NCBI GenBank assembly: GCA_002928955.1
Contig: PERT01000001.1
Location: forward strand, 1 to 64,000
Direction: 5' to 3'
DNA from: Hyphomicrobium sp.
GTDB taxonomy: Bacteria > Pseudomonadota > Alphaproteobacteria > Rhizobiales > Hyphomicrobiaceae
DNA: 64,000 bases
Shown here: positions 44,005 through 53,368 of the stretch, piece by piece
Layout: every line of letters begins with the position of its first letter
How positions within the stretch are numbered: position 1 is the first letter of the stretch
Position numbers and translations under genes: made by a program
The notes under the pieces: generated by a model
The model's database searches: none
Told to the model about the DNA's origin: nothing
What the model saw: the letters and a program-made list of their open reading frames with translations, nothing else

Positions 44005-45330
44005 ATGAAAGTGCCCTTGCAACTCGGCATCGCCGGCCTCGGCACTGTCGGAGTCGGTCTCCTGCAGTTTCTTGAAATGCACGGTGGACGCATCGCCGAG
44101 GCGACCGGCCGTGAGGTCCGCGTCGCCGGCGTCTCCGCGCGCTCACGGAGAACGGCCCGCGGCGTCGCGATCGACGGATACGCTTGGTTCGACGATCCGG
44201 TGAAACTCGCGACCGATCCGTCGATCGACGTCTTTGTCGAATTGATCGGTGGTGACGAGGGCGTGCCACGGCTTGCGGTCGAAGCCGCGCTCCACGCCGG
44301 AAAGCATGTCGTTACGGCCAACAAGGCGCTGCTCGCCAGGCACGGCGTTGAACTCGCGCGGTTGGCCGAAAAGCAGGGTGTGGCGCTCAACTTCGAGGCA
44401 GCGGTGGCCGGTGGCATTCCGGTTATCAAGGCGTTGCGCGAGGCGCTGGTCGCCAACGAGGTGCGCCGCGTCTACGGCATCCTCAACGGCACCTGCAACT
44501 ACATCCTCACCAAAATGCAGAGCGAGGCGCTGGCCTTCGCCGAGGTGCTGAAGGATGCGCAGGCGAAGGGCTACGCCGAGGCCGACCCCACGTTCGACAT
44601 CGGCGGTTTCGACACCGCCCATAAGCTCGCGATCCTGACCAGCCTGGCCTTCGGTACCCGGGTCGCCCTCGACGAGATCCACGTCGAAGGCATCGAATCG
44701 ATCTCCGCTGCCGACATCGAGGCCGCCGATGCGCTCGGCTACCGCATCAAGCTTCTCGGTGTGGCCGTGAAGACAGAGAGTGGCATCGAGGCCCGCGTTG
44801 GCCCGGCTTTGGTGCCAAAGCACTCGGCCATCGCTGAGGTTTCTGGCGTCACCAATTGCGTGGCGATTGATGGCGATTTTTCTGGCAATCTGCTGCTCGT
44901 CGGCCCCGGCGCCGGGGCCAAGCCCACGGCATCCGCAGTCGCCAGTGACATCGTCGACATTGCGCGCGGCATCGTGCTGCCGCCGTTTGTCACGCCCACC
45001 GCTAAGCTGCGCCCCCACAAGCGCGCCAGGATCAACGCCCATCAGGGCGCCTACTACGTGCGGCTCGCGGTTCACGACCGGCCGGGCGCCATGGCGGCCA
45101 TCGCCAAACGCATGGGCGACCGCGAGGTCAGTCTCGAAAGCATTGTGCAGCGCCGGCCACGGTCGGCCTTGCCGGGCATCGATGCGCGTCCCGCTCCGGG
45201 CACTGCCGCGTCGGTGGTGCTCATCACTCACGAGACGACGGAGGACGCGATCCGCAAGGCTCTCGACGCGATCAACGCTGATGGCAAGGTTACTGAGCGC
45301 CCGCAGTCGATCCGGATCGAAAAACTTTAG
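44005..45330 (+). CDS. hom: homoserine dehydrogenase
   Basis: This 441-aa enzyme reduces aspartate semialdehyde to homoserine for Thr and Met. It starts at ATG 44005. The NAD(P) site is IAGLGTVGVGLLQFL. Catalytic region: ANKALLARHG, NGTCNYILTKM and AEADPTFDIGGFDTAHKLAIL. A C-terminal ACT domain (about 350-430, YVRLAVHDRPGAMAAIAKRMG) implies threonine feedback control. Operon with the upstream aminotransferase and downstream glpX. Confidence 0.95.
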   Translation: MKVPLQLGIAGLGTVGVGLLQFLEMHGGRIAEATGREVRVAGVSARSRRTARGVAIDGYAWFDDPVKLATDPSIDVFVELIGGDEGVPRLAVEAALHAGKHVVTANKALLARHGVELARLAEKQGVALNFEAAVAGGIPVIKALREALVANEVRRVYGILNGTCNYILTKMQSEALAFAEVLKDAQAKGYAEADPTFDIGGFDTAHKLAILTSLAFGTRVALDEIHVEGIESISAADIEAADALGYRIKLLGVAVKTESGIEARVGPALVPKHSAIAEVSGVTNCVAIDGDFSGNLLLVGPGAGAKPTASAVASDIVDIARGIVLPPFVTPTAKLRPHKRARINAHQGAYYVRLAVHDRPGAMAAIAKRMGDREVSLESIVQRRPRSALPGIDARPAPGTAASVVLITHETTEDAIRKALDAINADGKVTERPQSIRIEKL

Positions 45331-45388
45331 CCAACAGGTGCTACCTCGAATTTCTAGAATAGCAGCGGACCGGGCTTGGAGGGGTGTG

Positions 45389-46384
45389 ATGGGCATTGAA
45401 ATTGGCAGCGGCAAGAACGGCCTTGAGCGAGTGCTGGTCCTGGAAGTGGCTCGCGTCACCGAGGCCGCCGCCATCGCGGCCGCCCGGCTGCGCGGGCGCG
45501 GCAATGAGAAGGCTGCCGACAAGGCTGCAGTCGATGCTATGCGCCGCGAGCTCGCCAAGCTTCAGATCCGTGGCACTGTCGTCATTGGCGAAGGTGAGAT
45601 GGACGAGGCGCCGATGCTCTACATCGGAGAGAAGGTTGGCTCGGGTGAGGGACCGGAAGTCGATATCGCCGTAGATCCGCTCGAAGGCACCACGATTTGC
45701 GCCAAATCGATGCCGAACTCGCTCGCGGTTCTGGCCATTTCCGAGCGCGGCGGGCTGCTGCACGCTCCCGACATGTACATGAACAAAATAGCGATCGGCC
45801 CGGGCTATGCCGAGGGTGTTGTCGATCTTGACGCATCCCCTGCCGACAATCTCCAGGCGCTTGCCAAGGCGAAGGGCGTGCCGATCAATGAAATCATGGC
45901 CTGTATTCTCGACCGGCCGCGCCACGCCGAGTTGATCAAGGCCGTCCGCGATTGCGGTGCAGCCGTGCAGCTGATCCCCGATGGCGACATCGCCGGAGTC
46001 ATCTGGACCACCGATCCAGACGAGACTGGCATCGACATTTACATGGGTTCGGGTGGGGCGCCCGAGGGCGTGCTGGCGGCGGCAGCACTGCGGTGCATCG
46101 GTGGCCAGATCCAGGGGCGGCTAATCCCCTCCAATGACGTCGAGCGCGAGCGTGCCCAGAAGATGGGGATCACCGACGTCAACCGGAAATTCCGGATCCA
46201 GGACATGGCGTCCGCCGACGTTATCTTCTCGGCGACCGGCGTAACCGACGGCTCCCTGCTCGATGGCGTGCATTTCCGCGGCGGCTTTGCCGAGACCGAG
46301 ACCGTCGTGATGCGGTCGAAGACTGGCACCGTTCGCCGCATCAAGACCAACTTCCGCAACATCGGGGCGCGGTTCATCGGCTGA
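45389..46384 (+). CDS. glpX: class II fructose-1,6-bisphosphatase GlpX
   Basis: This 331-aa GlpX-family phosphatase starts at ATG 45389, with GGAGG seven bases upstream. Metal/substrate motifs: GEGEMDEAPMLYIGE, DIAVDPLEGTTICA, and GGAPEGVLAAAALRCIGG. It catalyses the gluconeogenic or Calvin-type step F1,6BP to F6P. It follows hom by 58 bp. In many relatives recJ comes next; here the gene is followed by a hairpin and about 480 bp without a gene. Confidence 0.93.
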   Translation: MGIEIGSGKNGLERVLVLEVARVTEAAAIAAARLRGRGNEKAADKAAVDAMRRELAKLQIRGTVVIGEGEMDEAPMLYIGEKVGSGEGPEVDIAVDPLEGTTICAKSMPNSLAVLAISERGGLLHAPDMYMNKIAIGPGYAEGVVDLDASPADNLQALAKAKGVPINEIMACILDRPRHAELIKAVRDCGAAVQLIPDGDIAGVIWTTDPDETGIDIYMGSGGAPEGVLAAAALRCIGGQIQGRLIPSNDVERERAQKMGITDVNRKFRIQDMASADVIFSATGVTDGSLLDGVHFRGGFAETETVVMRSKTGTVRRIKTNFRNIGARFIG

Positions 46385-46405
46385 TGCGGCCGGATTGACC
46401 GGCGC

Positions 46406-46426
46406 GTGTCGCGATAAGCGCGACAC
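46406..46426 (+). terminator. stem-loop after glpX
   Basis: GTGTCGCG (46406-46413) pairs perfectly with CGCGACAC (46419-46426) across a 5-nt loop, 22 bp after the glpX stop. There is no U-tract, so it may protect the mRNA end or assist Rho rather than terminate alone. Confidence 0.4.
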
Positions 46427-46605
46427 CAAGCCGATGATGGTGCACGTGACCCTCATGTCGCGGCGCGACCGAACCTGGTCGCGGCCATGATTTCATTTGG
46501 GCGCGACGGCCCAAGAGTGGTGCGTCACGAACGCTTGGTCCCCAGCTGCTGCGAGGTGGCATGCCAAGCGTGAGTAACAAGAGCAACACTCGAACCATAG
46601 AGTTG

Positions 46606-46682
46606 CTCGTGTTCCTCATGTCTCCGGCACTTGGTCGAACAGGTAATGCGCGGAGGACCAAGTGTCGGAGACGGGCCACGAG
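46606..46682 (+). repeat. two-tier hairpin repeat, copy B
   Basis: The outer stem CTCGTGTTCC (46606-46615) pairs with GGGCCACGAG (46673-46682), allowing one wobble and one mismatch. The TCAT bulge is at 46616-46619. The 17-bp inner stem at 46620-46636 pairs with 46656-46672 with a single mismatch. The upstream flank (GAACCATAGAGTTG) resembles that of copy 57362-57437 (GAATCAAAGGTTTG), so homology extends beyond the hairpin. Confidence 0.75.
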
Positions 46683-46861
46683 ACCGCAAACTGCGCGAAG
46701 TTCGCGGCGATCCACGCAAGGCACCCCCACTTGTGACGCCGGAAGCTTAACTTAACCCCATGATTTCAAGGCGGCTTCGCAGCTTTCCCGGGTGCCCAGC
46801 GCCATCATCTGGCCTATGTTCGGGCGCTGGTTGCCGACTAGGTATTGCGTAGGGGACACTG

Positions 46862-47908
46862 ATGAACCGATCGATAGTCGTCGTGGCGGCGGGGATGCTG
46901 TCTTTGTGCGCCGTCGCCTCGTTTGGTCCACCTTCAACGCCAGCATCCGCCGGGGAGACGGGTGTTGCCGACGCCCTCACGACGGAGCCGGCCGCCCTGG
47001 ATTGGGGCTTTCTCGATCCCCGGCGGGTCTCGCAGATCGAACTTCCCGAACGCGCGAGCGCGGCGACGGCTCCACTCACCATCGAGTTCGCGGCGCAACG
47101 GGCGCTTGTCCGCAACGCGGAGGCCGATGTTTTCGCCGCCGCCGAGGTTCGTCGCCGGGCCGAGGAATTGAGCCGCAAATTCGTCACCGACCATGGCCTT
47201 ATTGCGGATCCACCGCCTCTTCGCGTGTCTCCGCTCGTTGAGGCGGCTTCATCGCCGCAAGTGCGTGCGGCCGGTGGGTCGACGGCACAGTTTCCCTCGT
47301 CTCATAGCGAGCCAAGCTCCGAGCCGAAAACGCCCCTCAGTCCAGAACAGGTGCCAAGTTCGGTCGACGGGCCCGCAGCCGTGGTCCCGCCGCCTGGATT
47401 GGTGGACGAGCCGGTTCCGGCCGCCCCCGATCTCTTGACGCTCGCAAGGCGACAGGTCGCCGAGGCCGAGGCTCGGGCACTGTCCGAGCGAGCGGCACGT
47501 TTGGCCGCCGAACGGGATAGCCAGCAGACAATCGAGCGGGCCGCCGCTGCCATGGCCAAGGCACAGGCTGAGGCTCGGGCCGCAAGCCGCCGCGCGGTCG
47601 AAGCTGAGGCGCGGGCGTTAAAGGCCAGCGCTGCCGCCAAGCAAGGGCGGGTTAACACCACGAACTTTGCGGCTACGATCGGCAAGGAGAAAGTGGCCGC
47701 CGGTGCTGCGGCCTCGGCTGCGGTTGCGGTGCCAGCCCAGACCAGGGTCAACGCCCCAACCGGTCCGTCGCCTCCCGGCGCGGGCCCTGCAAGCGGACGC
47801 GTGGCTGCGGCCAAGCCGCCTGGCGGTTTTCTCAGTGCGGGCGGTATCGTCACTTCGCCCCCGCCACCGACGTTCTCCCTAGGCGCCATGCTTGGCCTGC
47901 AGAAGTAG
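46862..47908 (+). CDS. secreted Ala-rich coiled-coil protein, unknown function
   Basis: This 348-aa protein has a signal peptide at about 1-30 (MNRSIVVVAAGMLSLCAVAS, cleavage near ASAGE). Low-complexity Pro/Ser segments flank a long Ala/Glu/Arg heptad-like helix (about 195-265: LARRQVAEAEARALSERAARLAAE), probably a coiled coil. The C-terminus is Gly/Pro-rich and ends FSLGAMLGLQK. No enzymatic motif. Convergent with metC. Coding status rests on signal peptide, codon use and length. Confidence 0.6.
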   Translation: MNRSIVVVAAGMLSLCAVASFGPPSTPASAGETGVADALTTEPAALDWGFLDPRRVSQIELPERASAATAPLTIEFAAQRALVRNAEADVFAAAEVRRRAEELSRKFVTDHGLIADPPPLRVSPLVEAASSPQVRAAGGSTAQFPSSHSEPSSEPKTPLSPEQVPSSVDGPAAVVPPPGLVDEPVPAAPDLLTLARRQVAEAEARALSERAARLAAERDSQQTIERAAAAMAKAQAEARAASRRAVEAEARALKASAAAKQGRVNTTNFAATIGKEKVAAGAAASAAVAVPAQTRVNAPTGPSPPGAGPASGRVAAAKPPGGFLSAGGIVTSPPPPTFSLGAMLGLQK

Positions 47909-48020
47909 TTCTGACGGGTGCGGGGGACGCGGCGCACGGGCATCGAGCGTGTGATCGACTGATCCGAACGCGGAGCGCCGGGAATGGCCCGGTGGCCGGT
48001 TTCGCCACACCGCCCCGCCG

Positions 48021-49208
48021 TCAAGTCGCGGCGTGAAGGCGCGCGAAGCCAGCTTCGAGGTCGGACTTCAGCTCCTCGATGCTTTCGAGACCAATGTGGA
48101 ACCGCAGTGTCGGCCCGGCCGGGTTCCAGGCGGTTGCCGTGCGGTATGGCTTTGCATCGAACGGGATTACGAGGCTTTCGTAGCCACCCCAGGAAAACCC
48201 CATCCCGAACAGTGCGAGCCCATCGAGCATGGCTGCAACGGCCGTTTTCGGTACTGGGTTCAGGACCACAGAGAAAAGTCCACTGGCGCCCGAAAAATCC
48301 CGCGCGAATATTGCGTGGCCGGGATGGCTCGGAAGTGCCGGATGCAGGACCGCGGCGACTTCAGGTCGGGCTTCCAGCCAGCGCGCCATTTCGAGGGCTT
48401 GCCGGTTATGCCGTTCCAATCGCACGTCGAGGGTTCTGAGCCCTCGTAGTCCGAGGAAGGTTTCTTCTGAGCCAGGACACACGCCGAGCGCTTCCTTGGC
48501 GCGTTCCAGATGCCGCGCCGCTCGGGTGTTGGCGGTCACGGTTCCAAGCATGGCGTCGGCATGTCCCACGATGTACTTGGTCGCGGCCTGGATCGTGACG
48601 TCGACCCCATGGTCGAGTGGACGGAAATAGAGCGGCGTAGCCCAGGTGTTGTCCATGAGCAGCCACAGTCCTCGATCGCGCGTAACGGCGGCGATGGCCG
48701 GAATATCCTGCATTTCAAAGGTCTGCGATCCCGGGCTCTCGGTCAGCACCAGCCGCGTGTTCGGCCGGACCAGGTCAGCGATCCTGGCCCCGACCAACGG
48801 ATCATAGTAAGTGGTCTCCACGCCGAGGCGCTTGAGCAGGGTTTCGCAGAACCGGCGCGTCGGCTGATAGACACTGTCGGTCACCAGAACATGATCGCCG
48901 GTCTCGACGAAGGCGAGTATGGCAAGGGTGATCGCCTCAAGACCGGACGACGTCAGCACTGTCACAGCTCCGCCGTCGAGCGATCGCAACGCGTCCTCGA
49001 GGGCCGCGACCGTTGGCGTTCCGTGTCGGCCATAGGTGAAGGGCTGGTGCCGGCCTTCGAGCGCTGCGACCGTGGGAAACAGCACGGTTGATCCGCGATA
49101 GACCGGCGTGTTGACGAAGCCGTGGTTCTGGGCGGGTTTTCGCCCTGCGTGAATCACGGTCGTGGCTGGCTTGCGGGCCTTGAAAGGGGTGTCTTCACGA
49201 TTGGTCAT
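48021..49208 (-). CDS. metC: cystathionine beta-lyase
   Basis: This 395-aa PLP enzyme of the Cys/Met metabolism family cleaves cystathionine to homocysteine, pyruvate and ammonia. VIHAGRKPAQNHGFVNTPVYRGSTVLFPTV is typical of alphaproteobacterial MetC. The PLP lysine lies in AATKYIVGHADAMLG, and the C-terminal part has GFSWGGYESLVIPF. Distinguishing lyase from gamma-synthase relies on these segments. Divergent from the TPR-like gene at 49548. Confidence 0.88.
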   Translation of the reverse strand: MTNREDTPFKARKPATTVIHAGRKPAQNHGFVNTPVYRGSTVLFPTVAALEGRHQPFTYGRHGTPTVAALEDALRSLDGGAVTVLTSSGLEAITLAILAFVETGDHVLVTDSVYQPTRRFCETLLKRLGVETTYYDPLVGARIADLVRPNTRLVLTESPGSQTFEMQDIPAIAAVTRDRGLWLLMDNTWATPLYFRPLDHGVDVTIQAATKYIVGHADAMLGTVTANTRAARHLERAKEALGVCPGSEETFLGLRGLRTLDVRLERHNRQALEMARWLEARPEVAAVLHPALPSHPGHAIFARDFSGASGLFSVVLNPVPKTAVAAMLDGLALFGMGFSWGGYESLVIPFDAKPYRTATAWNPAGPTLRFHIGLESIEELKSDLEAGFARLHAAT

Positions 49209-49547
49209 GTCGGTCTCTCAAATTTTGCGGCGCTCTTCCTTGCCGCGTTCTGCCACGCGGCGCCATGATTGCGTCGGTGCCGAGCGGTGCAAACCCCGTG
49301 GTCGATCCCGTGTGGCAAGCTCCGGGGTCAGGTTGGTGTCCGTGCGGATCAATGAATGGTCCAGGTGCGAATATCCAGACGGCGGCGGTTTTGCTGGCGG
49401 GGAAGCTCAAGTCCGTCATCAGGACAATTGTACACGGCCGTTCAATAGGCAAATTCAATGACGCGATGGACGCTGTGTGATCGTGGGTCCGCGCGCGACC
49501 ATTTCGGTCATGATAGAGTTCTGCAGTCGTGACGATCGGGGGGATCG
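49209..49547. other. divergent intergenic region metC / 49548 gene
   Basis: These 339 bp are without a supported gene; promoters for both flanking genes must lie here. I see no riboswitch-like or strong palindromic structure. Confidence 0.45.
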
Positions 49548-50144
49548 ATGGACTTGACCGGATGGCCAGCCGTTGCGGTGCTTTCGTCTCCGTTTGCCAT
49601 ATTGATACTGGTTATTCTGGCGTCGTTTCGGCCAAGGTGGCAGCGGCGTGGTCCGGCGCTGACCCGGTCAGCGGAAATGGCAACGGGAAGGTATGGAACG
49701 GCCATTCCCGCGGGCGCGGCGCCTGGCGGCGTGCCGCTGAGGGGTATCATCCCTCCCGCGCCTCCGTCTGTCCGCCCTCGCGACGAACTCCTGATTGCGC
49801 TCGATCGCGCCGAGGCCGCCGCCGACGAGCGGGCACTGGCTACCCTCTACCTGGCGCGCGGGCGTCAGGCCCTCACCACCGGCGATACTGCTGAGGCCGG
49901 CGACAAAATCCGGCGGTCGATCCGGATCTCGTCGCGGCTCGGGCTCAAGGACGTGCACGCAGCTGCTCGAATCGAGCTCGGTGATATGGCGCACGCGAGC
50001 GGCGACCTGACGACAGCTTGTGAGCACTGGCAGATAGCACGCGGCTTGTTCTTCGACATGCAGAAGGTGGAGGCACTGCAGTCGGTCGAAGCGCGAATGC
50101 AGCAGAACGGCTGTCCGACCGACTGGGTGCTCAACGATTTCTGA
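49548..50144 (+). CDS. membrane-anchored TPR-like protein, unknown function
   Basis: This 198-aa protein starts at ATG 49548 after a GGGGGG ribosome-site-like run. One N-terminal helix (about 6-27, WPAVAVLSSPFAILILVILASF) is followed by basic residues and a Pro-rich linker. A helical domain of two to three TPR-like repeats follows (about 75-185: RALATLYLARGRQALTTGDTAEAG, RIELGDMAHASGDLTTACEHW). Probably a cytoplasmic-facing scaffold. No named family. Convergent with the gene at 50186. Confidence 0.6.
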   Translation: MDLTGWPAVAVLSSPFAILILVILASFRPRWQRRGPALTRSAEMATGRYGTAIPAGAAPGGVPLRGIIPPAPPSVRPRDELLIALDRAEAAADERALATLYLARGRQALTTGDTAEAGDKIRRSIRISSRLGLKDVHAAARIELGDMAHASGDLTTACEHWQIARGLFFDMQKVEALQSVEARMQQNGCPTDWVLNDF

Positions 50145-50185
50145 GGGATGGTCCGTCCATCGGGTCGTGAGAAGCTCGGGCTGGG

Positions 50186-51223
50186 CTACTGCTGCACGAT
50201 CTCGACTTCGACGTTGTCGCCGTTCTGAATGGAGAAGTCGCGGCGGAAGCTGCGGCCCGAGGACTTGGCGATTGCCGAGTAGTTTCCGGGCGCAAGGTGA
50301 TGCGTCGGCAACGCGCCAACGGACAGCTTGACCAGTTCGCCTTGCAGCGTCTGGATCGTCCACTGGGTGTCGGCGAGCGCCTCTCCTCCGGCGCGTGTCA
50401 CCAGCTTGAAGGCGACTTTCGCTGCGGAATGCGCGACGGTGGCCTCGGTTAGCTTGCCGGCCTCCACATTGACGTCCGCGCGAATGATCGCATTGGCATC
50501 CCCATAGGTCGAGACGATCTGGTAGAGACCGGCATTGAGGCGGATGATCAGACCCGGCTTTGCATTCGCCATGATCGCCCAGCGGTTGCTCTGCTGGTCG
50601 CGCTCGTCGGTGAAGATGCTGTACGTCACCGCTCCGGATGGCGCGGGCTGCGTGCCTAGAAGCGCTGTAACTCGCAGACCCCCGGCATTCAAAATGAACT
50701 GCTCTGTTACCGGTGCGCCGCCCTTGATGCTGATTTTCCGCGTCAGGTGTGCCCGTCCATAGGAGGCGTTCACCACGTAGTCGCCGGGCGGCAATTTCAG
50801 CGTTGGCGACGGGTCGCGTAGGGTGCTCAGGATCTTGAGTTTACCAGCCCGCGGCGGCTTCTCCTCGAACACCCGCCAGACAATGCCCTTGTCGATCTTG
50901 TGGCCGTCGGCTGTCAGAAAGGCCAAGAGCTTCAGGTTGGCGCTGGCTGCCAAATCGTCACCTGCGGCCCGCGGTACGACCGTGGTATTGCTGCCTGCTG
51001 CGGCGTCGGACGGTTCCGGCGCAACCGGTGGCGCGGGAACATTGGTCGCAAGCGGGACGGCATTCTGCGTCGGTGCCGGGGGGCGGCCGGCAGCGGGCGG
51101 CGCCTGTTGGGAAAATGCCGCCGACGATGCGACAGAAGCGGCTAACCAGCAGCCTGTCAGCATCGCCGCAGCGGCGCAGCAAAATGAAGAGAGTCGTCTG
51201 ATGTGAGGGCTTTGGGGCGGCAT
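50186..51223 (-). CDS. secreted protein with three repeated beta domains
   Basis: This 345-aa protein has a hydrophobic N-terminus (about 10-40) containing Cys25 in LTGC, a possible lipobox, then a Pro/Ala linker (about 40-90). Three repeats follow, of the form L-x-x-G-x-Y-x(n)-G-x(n)-I-x-x-G: LPPGDYVVNASYGRAHLTRK, LNAGLYQIVSTYGDANA and LAPGNYSAIAKSSGRSFRRD. The same module occurs five times in the vWA protein encoded 31 bp upstream, so the two are an operon and probably a functional pair. It resembles PEGA-like envelope domains; function unknown. Confidence 0.68.
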   Translation of the reverse strand: MPPQSPHIRRLSSFCCAAAAMLTGCWLAASVASSAAFSQQAPPAAGRPPAPTQNAVPLATNVPAPPVAPEPSDAAAGSNTTVVPRAAGDDLAASANLKLLAFLTADGHKIDKGIVWRVFEEKPPRAGKLKILSTLRDPSPTLKLPPGDYVVNASYGRAHLTRKISIKGGAPVTEQFILNAGGLRVTALLGTQPAPSGAVTYSIFTDERDQQSNRWAIMANAKPGLIIRLNAGLYQIVSTYGDANAIIRADVNVEAGKLTEATVAHSAAKVAFKLVTRAGGEALADTQWTIQTLQGELVKLSVGALPTHHLAPGNYSAIAKSSGRSFRRDFSIQNGDNVEVEIVQQ

Positions 51224-51254
51224 CGGTTCTCATCGGCTTAGGTTGCGTGCCTGC

Positions 51255-53270
51255 TTATTTCAACTCAACGGTAATCGTGGTCTGCTCCCCTGATTTCACG
51301 TCGAACGAACGTTCCAGCCTCCGGTCACGCACGTCCACGCGCGCCTTGTACCGGCCCGGCGCCAGAATCATCTTGGCCTCGGATTGTGTCGTCCGCCAGA
51401 CGATCCGTTCGTCACTGTCGCGAACCTCCCAAAGCTGATCCGTGACCGATGTCTGATTGTCCCGTAACTTCAGTGTTATCTGGCCACCGTCGAGCGCGAC
51501 GCTCACGTGCTGCGGATCCGATGTCCTGATGTTGATCGTCCGGTCCGCGCGCACATTCTGCGAGCCGAGCCGTGACTCCAGCCGGTAGCGGCCAGCGGGC
51601 AACAGAAACACCGGATTGGGAGCCGTGCTGCGTGCCGCTTCACTCTGATCGCCGTCCAGCCGGAAAGCTTGGCTCAAGATGGCCATCGGTGCGGCCGCGA
51701 TCTTGTTGTCGATCTTCGTCGTCAACTCGACACGTGCCAGCCCGAGTGCAATCGTTCGCTTGACGATGTCGCCCGCTCCGACCGCGACGCGCTGACGGAC
51801 GAGAGCAGATCCGTGCCGTGCCGTGACGTAGTAGGTTCCCGCTGGCAAGACGAATTCGGGGCGCGGCGCTGCCGAACGACTGACCTCGCGGCGGCCACTC
51901 GGAGCATCGGTGTCGTCCTCTGAGACGATGATCACGGCATTCTCGATTGCCGGTCCGTCGTCGGCGAGCGCGACGGTCACCTCGAGGCGGCCGCTGCCCA
52001 AAACGAATTCGACGGGTGTGCGGCTGCCGGGTGCGAGTGTCGCCGTTTCCTCCTTGACGACGTGCCCGACCTCCGCGCGCACGGTGTAAGTCCCTGCCGG
52101 CAAGACGATGTCGGTTCCTCCGCTGCGCCCGATCCAGAGCGTGCGCGATGGTGCCGCTCCGGACGCGGGATTTGCTTCACGCACGGAGTAAGTGGTGCCC
52201 TCCATCATGCCGCTGGTCTTGAAGGCGCGTGCCGAGGGTGTGATCACGCCTGCGTCGAGCACCAAGCGCACTGTGCTGCCGACCTTGGCGCCGACTTCAA
52301 CCGTTTGCCGCGCCGATGCGAGCCCGAGCTGTGCTTCTACGACATAGGTTCCGCTCGCGAGCGGCTCGACGAGCTGGGCGGAATTGGTTTCGAGCAGAGG
52401 CGGCTCCTTACCGTCGGCTTTGAATACCCGCCAACGCACGGGCACGGTCACCGGGGGGCCACCAGCGCCGAGTGAAGCAAACACGGCGAGCCCCGGCACG
52501 CTCGGCGCAGGGCTCGGAAGAGGTGCGGGTAGCGCAGCCGGGGCGGTGCTCTGAAGCGGCTTCACAGGCTTGGTGGTGCCCCCACCAGTATCCAGGTTGG
52601 CGAGTTTGACGGCCTCGGCCACCGCAGCATCGAGTTTGCTGAGATCGTCGGGTTCAAAGGCTCGGCCGCCCGTCGCGGCGGCAACGCACGACGTCTTTTT
52701 CCAATCCTCTTCGTCGAGTGCGATGGCGATGGTATGGATGGCCAGCCCGGGTTGAGACCTTGCGATTTCGGTGGCCGCTGCGCAGGCATCCTGCTGGCAG
52801 TTGTCGGGTCCGTCGTGGATCAGGACAATGCTGGCGTCGCGGCGCCCGGCCAGTGACTTGGCAGCCTCACGGATGGCTACCACCAGGGGGCCCTTGCCCT
52901 TGGGATTGAGCTTCTCGAGCGGTGACATGACGCGCTCGATGTCCCGGCCTTCGGGCGGCACAATCAATTCGACATCGCTGCAGTCGCCCTTGCGCCGATG
53001 GCCGAACGACATCAGGCCGACGTTGGCGTCGGGGGACAGTTGCGGAAGGCTGCGGCGAAGCGCCTCGCGCACGGCATAGAATTTCGGACCTTTGTCGCCC
53101 TCGAGTTTGCCCCACATAGAGCCCGATCCGTCGAACACCACGAGCACGCTCGGCCCGGGCCCAGGGCGTGGCGCCTCGGCGGCGCCGACCGGCTTTCCAG
53201 TCGGCAGGCAGAGCGATACGCAGACGGCCGTCACGAACACGACTGCTGCAATACACTGGCGGTTGTTCAT
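51255..53270 (-). CDS. exported vWA protein with repeated beta domains
   Basis: This protein is about 671 aa from ATG 53270 (MNNRQCIAAVVFVTAV, signal peptide ending near VGAAE). The frame is open to 53327, but that adds a non-signal extension. A vWA domain (about 40-220) has an intact MIDAS (D47, FDGSGSMWG) and VLIHDGPDNCQQDAC. After a Pro/Ala linker come five beta modules with LASGTYVVEAQLG, LPAGTYTVRAEVG, LPAGTYYVTARHG, LPAGRYRLESRLG and LAPGRYKARVDV, spaced about 90-100 residues. It ends IDVRDRRLERSFDV-like then GEQTTITVELK. Likely periplasmic or surface adhesive/structural role. Confidence 0.75.
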   Translation of the reverse strand: MNNRQCIAAVVFVTAVCVSLCLPTGKPVGAAEAPRPGPGPSVLVVFDGSGSMWGKLEGDKGPKFYAVREALRRSLPQLSPDANVGLMSFGHRRKGDCSDVELIVPPEGRDIERVMSPLEKLNPKGKGPLVVAIREAAKSLAGRRDASIVLIHDGPDNCQQDACAAATEIARSQPGLAIHTIAIALDEEDWKKTSCVAAATGGRAFEPDDLSKLDAAVAEAVKLANLDTGGGTTKPVKPLQSTAPAALPAPLPSPAPSVPGLAVFASLGAGGPPVTVPVRWRVFKADGKEPPLLETNSAQLVEPLASGTYVVEAQLGLASARQTVEVGAKVGSTVRLVLDAGVITPSARAFKTSGMMEGTTYSVREANPASGAAPSRTLWIGRSGGTDIVLPAGTYTVRAEVGHVVKEETATLAPGSRTPVEFVLGSGRLEVTVALADDGPAIENAVIIVSEDDTDAPSGRREVSRSAAPRPEFVLPAGTYYVTARHGSALVRQRVAVGAGDIVKRTIALGLARVELTTKIDNKIAAAPMAILSQAFRLDGDQSEAARSTAPNPVFLLPAGRYRLESRLGSQNVRADRTINIRTSDPQHVSVALDGGQITLKLRDNQTSVTDQLWEVRDSDERIVWRTTQSEAKMILAPGRYKARVDVRDRRLERSFDVKSGEQTTITVELK

Positions 53271-53368
53271 CAACGGTGCTCGATCTTGATCTGATTTACC
53301 AACATTGTACCAGAGAGCGATTTCCATTAGCGAGAGGGTCCGAAGCCGATGGGAGAGAGTATCGTCGC

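Larger units (their letters stand above)
46385..46861. other. non-coding gap holding hairpin elements
   Basis: This 477-bp region has no supported gene. It contains a stem-loop right after glpX (46406-46426) and hairpin repeat copy B (46606-46682), preceded by a small helper hairpin (GAGCAAC..GTTGCTC, about 46581-46608) that shares its 3' arm with the outer stem of copy B. Confidence 0.6.
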
